Of a DNA stretch of 15,020 nucleotides, positions 14,157-15,020 are shown piece by piece; position 1 is the first letter of the stretch, and every line of letters starts with the position of its first letter. The DNA comes from Pseudomonadota bacterium (lineage in GTDB: Bacteria; Myxococcota; Myxococcia; Myxococcales; Myxococcaceae): contig JAFADT010000174.1 in NCBI GenBank assembly GCA_023424585.1, positions 1-15,020 of the forward strand, given 5' to 3'. The position numbers and the translations under genes were made by a program. The notes below the pieces were generated by a model. The model saw only the letters and a program-made list of their open reading frames with translations. It made no database searches and was not told the DNA's origin.

Positions 14157-14444
14157 CTGTTCAGGCGCAAGGCATTCAAGGCGCACGGTGCCAAGGGCTA
14201 CGACTACGCCGTCATCCGCCGCGGGCTCTGCGAGCGACGCATCAAACCGCGCATCGCGCGCCAAGGAGTCGAGTCGAGCCAGAAACTGGGACACCACCAC
14301 TGGGTGGTGGAGCGCAGCCTGTCCTGGTTGCACCACCTCAAGCGCCTGCGCATCCGAGAGAAGCGCCGTGCCGACCTGCACCTGGCGCTCCTGCAACTTG
14401 GTTGCTGCATCGTACTTCAGCGCAGACTCTCTCGCCGGTCATGA
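14157..14444 (+). pseudogene. C-terminal remnant of an IS5/IS4-type (DDE) transposase
   Basis: The frame between the stop at 14154-14156 and TGA 14442-14444 encodes about 95 residues. They include AKGYDYAVIRRGLCERRIKP, RIARQGVESSQ, HHHWVVERSLSWL and RRADLHLALLQLGCC. This is the typical C-terminal end of IS5-family transposases: a K-G-Y-D block, then the W-x-V-E-R block with the last catalytic Glu of the DDE triad. The N-terminal two thirds are absent and there is no start codon in a sensible place, so it is inactive. No terminal inverted repeat could be recognised after the stop. Confidence 0.8.
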
Positions 14445-14511
14445 AAGGAAGTCTTGGTATCAGACGTCTCGCGGCCTAGAAACTGGTGACTCAAGGTCCC
14501 ATCCGCGTCCT

Positions 14512-14856
14512 TCACGTCAATGTAGGAGTCCCAGGCACGCCGAGGACACGCGCGACGCTTCGCACGCGAAACAGCCCCGGCGCCGTCACCTGCACGGTGG
14601 TCGCGCCGCTGCCCTGGCGGTTGAGGTCCGTCGTCCCACGCAACCACCGCACGCGCCATTCAGCGCCTGCGGGCCGGAGCTCGGCGACTCCGCCCTGCCC
14701 CTCGTGGACGAAGACCTCCACCGTCAGCTCCCGCCGGCCGTCGTCCTCCTGCTCCACATCCTGCGTCAGCCGCAGCCGCATGGAGGGCTCCTCCAGCAGT
14801 AGGCGTCGAGCGCGCGGGCGGGGCAATCCCCCAAGGGAGTAGGCGTCCACACTCAT
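14512..14856 (-). CDS. Small protein of unknown function, coupled to the DHFR-like gene
   Basis: This 114-residue minus-strand frame starts at ATG 14856-14854, overlapping the stop of the upstream DHFR-like gene by ATGA. It ends at TGA 14514-14512. An internal Met at residue 26 (MRLRLTQDV) is another possible start. The part from about 43 to 104 alternates hydrophobic and polar residues (ELTVEVFVHEG, EWRVRWLRG, TTVQVTAPGLFRVRSVARV), suggesting a small beta-sheet domain. There are no cysteines, no signal peptide and no recognised family. The overlap supports it being real, but it borders decayed DNA and could be a remnant. Confidence 0.45.
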   Translation of the reverse strand: MSVDAYSLGGLPRPRARRLLLEEPSMRLRLTQDVEQEDDGRRELTVEVFVHEGQGGVAELRPAGAEWRVRWLRGTTDLNRQGSGATTVQVTAPGLFRVRSVARVLGVPGTPTLT

Positions 14857-15020
14857 CCCGCTTTGCGACGGAAGTGGAGCGCCTGCACGCCGGATCTGAA
14901 CCGCTGCGTCGAGAGGAGTTCGAGATGCCGCGCACTCGACAGGCCATGAAACAACGTCGGCCCACGGCCACTGATGATGGGATGAACGACGATGCGGTAC
15001 TCGTCGATGAGCCCCAACTC
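14853..15020 (-). CDS. RibD_C / dihydrofolate-reductase-like protein, C-terminal part (partial)
   Basis: The minus strand is open from the window edge to TGA 14855-14853, giving 55 residues that begin ELGLIDEYRIVVHPIISGRG and continue PTLFHGL ... FRSGVQALHF. This is the characteristic end of RibD C-terminal/YyaP-like reductases: L-x-D-E-x-R-x-x-x-x-P followed by G-x-G-x-x-L-F. Members use NAD(P)H and a dihydrofolate-reductase fold; the substrate is usually unknown for stand-alone versions like this. The N-terminal cofactor-binding part lies outside the window. Confidence 0.85.
   Translation of the reverse strand, partial: ELGLIDEYRIVVHPIISGRGPTLFHGLSSARHLELLSTQRFRSGVQALHFRRKAG

Larger units (their letters stand above)
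13510..14511. other. Decayed region with gene and transposon remnants
   Basis: About 1 kb contains no intact gene. Bases 13510-13737 show nothing I can support. A broken Coq4-like gene start lies at 13738-13912. From 13913 to 14156 a frame stays open (ending at 14107, ...GTNHYLTP) without recognisable homology. A transposase tail occupies 14157-14444. The mix of frameshift, truncation and transposon debris marks this as a junction where accessory DNA has been lost or exchanged. Confidence 0.6.

Overview
The window is GC-rich (roughly two thirds G+C by eye) with long same-strand genes, several exported proteins, an FHA-NtrC fusion regulator and an RCC1-repeat lipoprotein. That mix points to a large-genome deltaproteobacterium, most likely a myxobacterium of the Cystobacteraceae/Archangiaceae/Myxococcaceae type. 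This is inferred from gene content; no rRNA or other marker gene is present.

Left region (1-8258). Five plus-strand genes lie head to tail with gaps of 59, -4, 40 and -1 bases, so they look like one operon. In order they are: (1) a membrane-anchored HEAT-repeat protein whose N-terminal half resembles the lipid-binding N-sheet of vitellogenin/MTP-type large lipid transfer proteins; (2) a secreted protein ending in a Hint (Hedgehog/intein) autoprocessing domain; (3) a signal-anchored helical protein of unknown function, translationally coupled to the Hint gene; (4) a secreted subtilisin-family protease with I9 propeptide and PPC-like C-terminal domain; (5) a lipoprotein with 14 RCC1 repeats. 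All five products appear to be exported or membrane-anchored. The set combines self-processing, proteolysis, possible lipid binding and propeller scaffolding, and is the best candidate here for an undescribed system.

Middle region (8259-10529). A strong GC hairpin follows the operon. Next comes a bacterial enhancer-binding protein (FHA + sigma54 AAA+ + Fis-type HTH) with all key motifs intact, which may control nearby sigma54 promoters. It ends at a hairpin terminator. The 793-base gap behind it has no convincing gene. It does hold four copies of an 8-mer (CGGATCGC) arranged as two inverted pairs with the same 24-base pitch, a 16-bp palindrome, a possible three-way-junction fold, and a weak minus-strand zinc-ribbon-like ORF.

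Right region (10530-13509). A 971-residue lipoprotein carries three copies of a ~218-residue beta-rich module, each with a conserved cysteine pair, followed by a propeller-like C-terminal domain. A perfect 11-bp hairpin terminator follows.

Far right (13510-15020). This is decayed DNA: a frameshifted and truncated gene resembling the Coq4-like HDxxH family, and the C-terminal stump of an IS5/IS4-type transposase. On the minus strand at the edge are the end of a RibD_C/dihydrofolate-reductase-like gene and a small coupled gene overlapping its stop codon.
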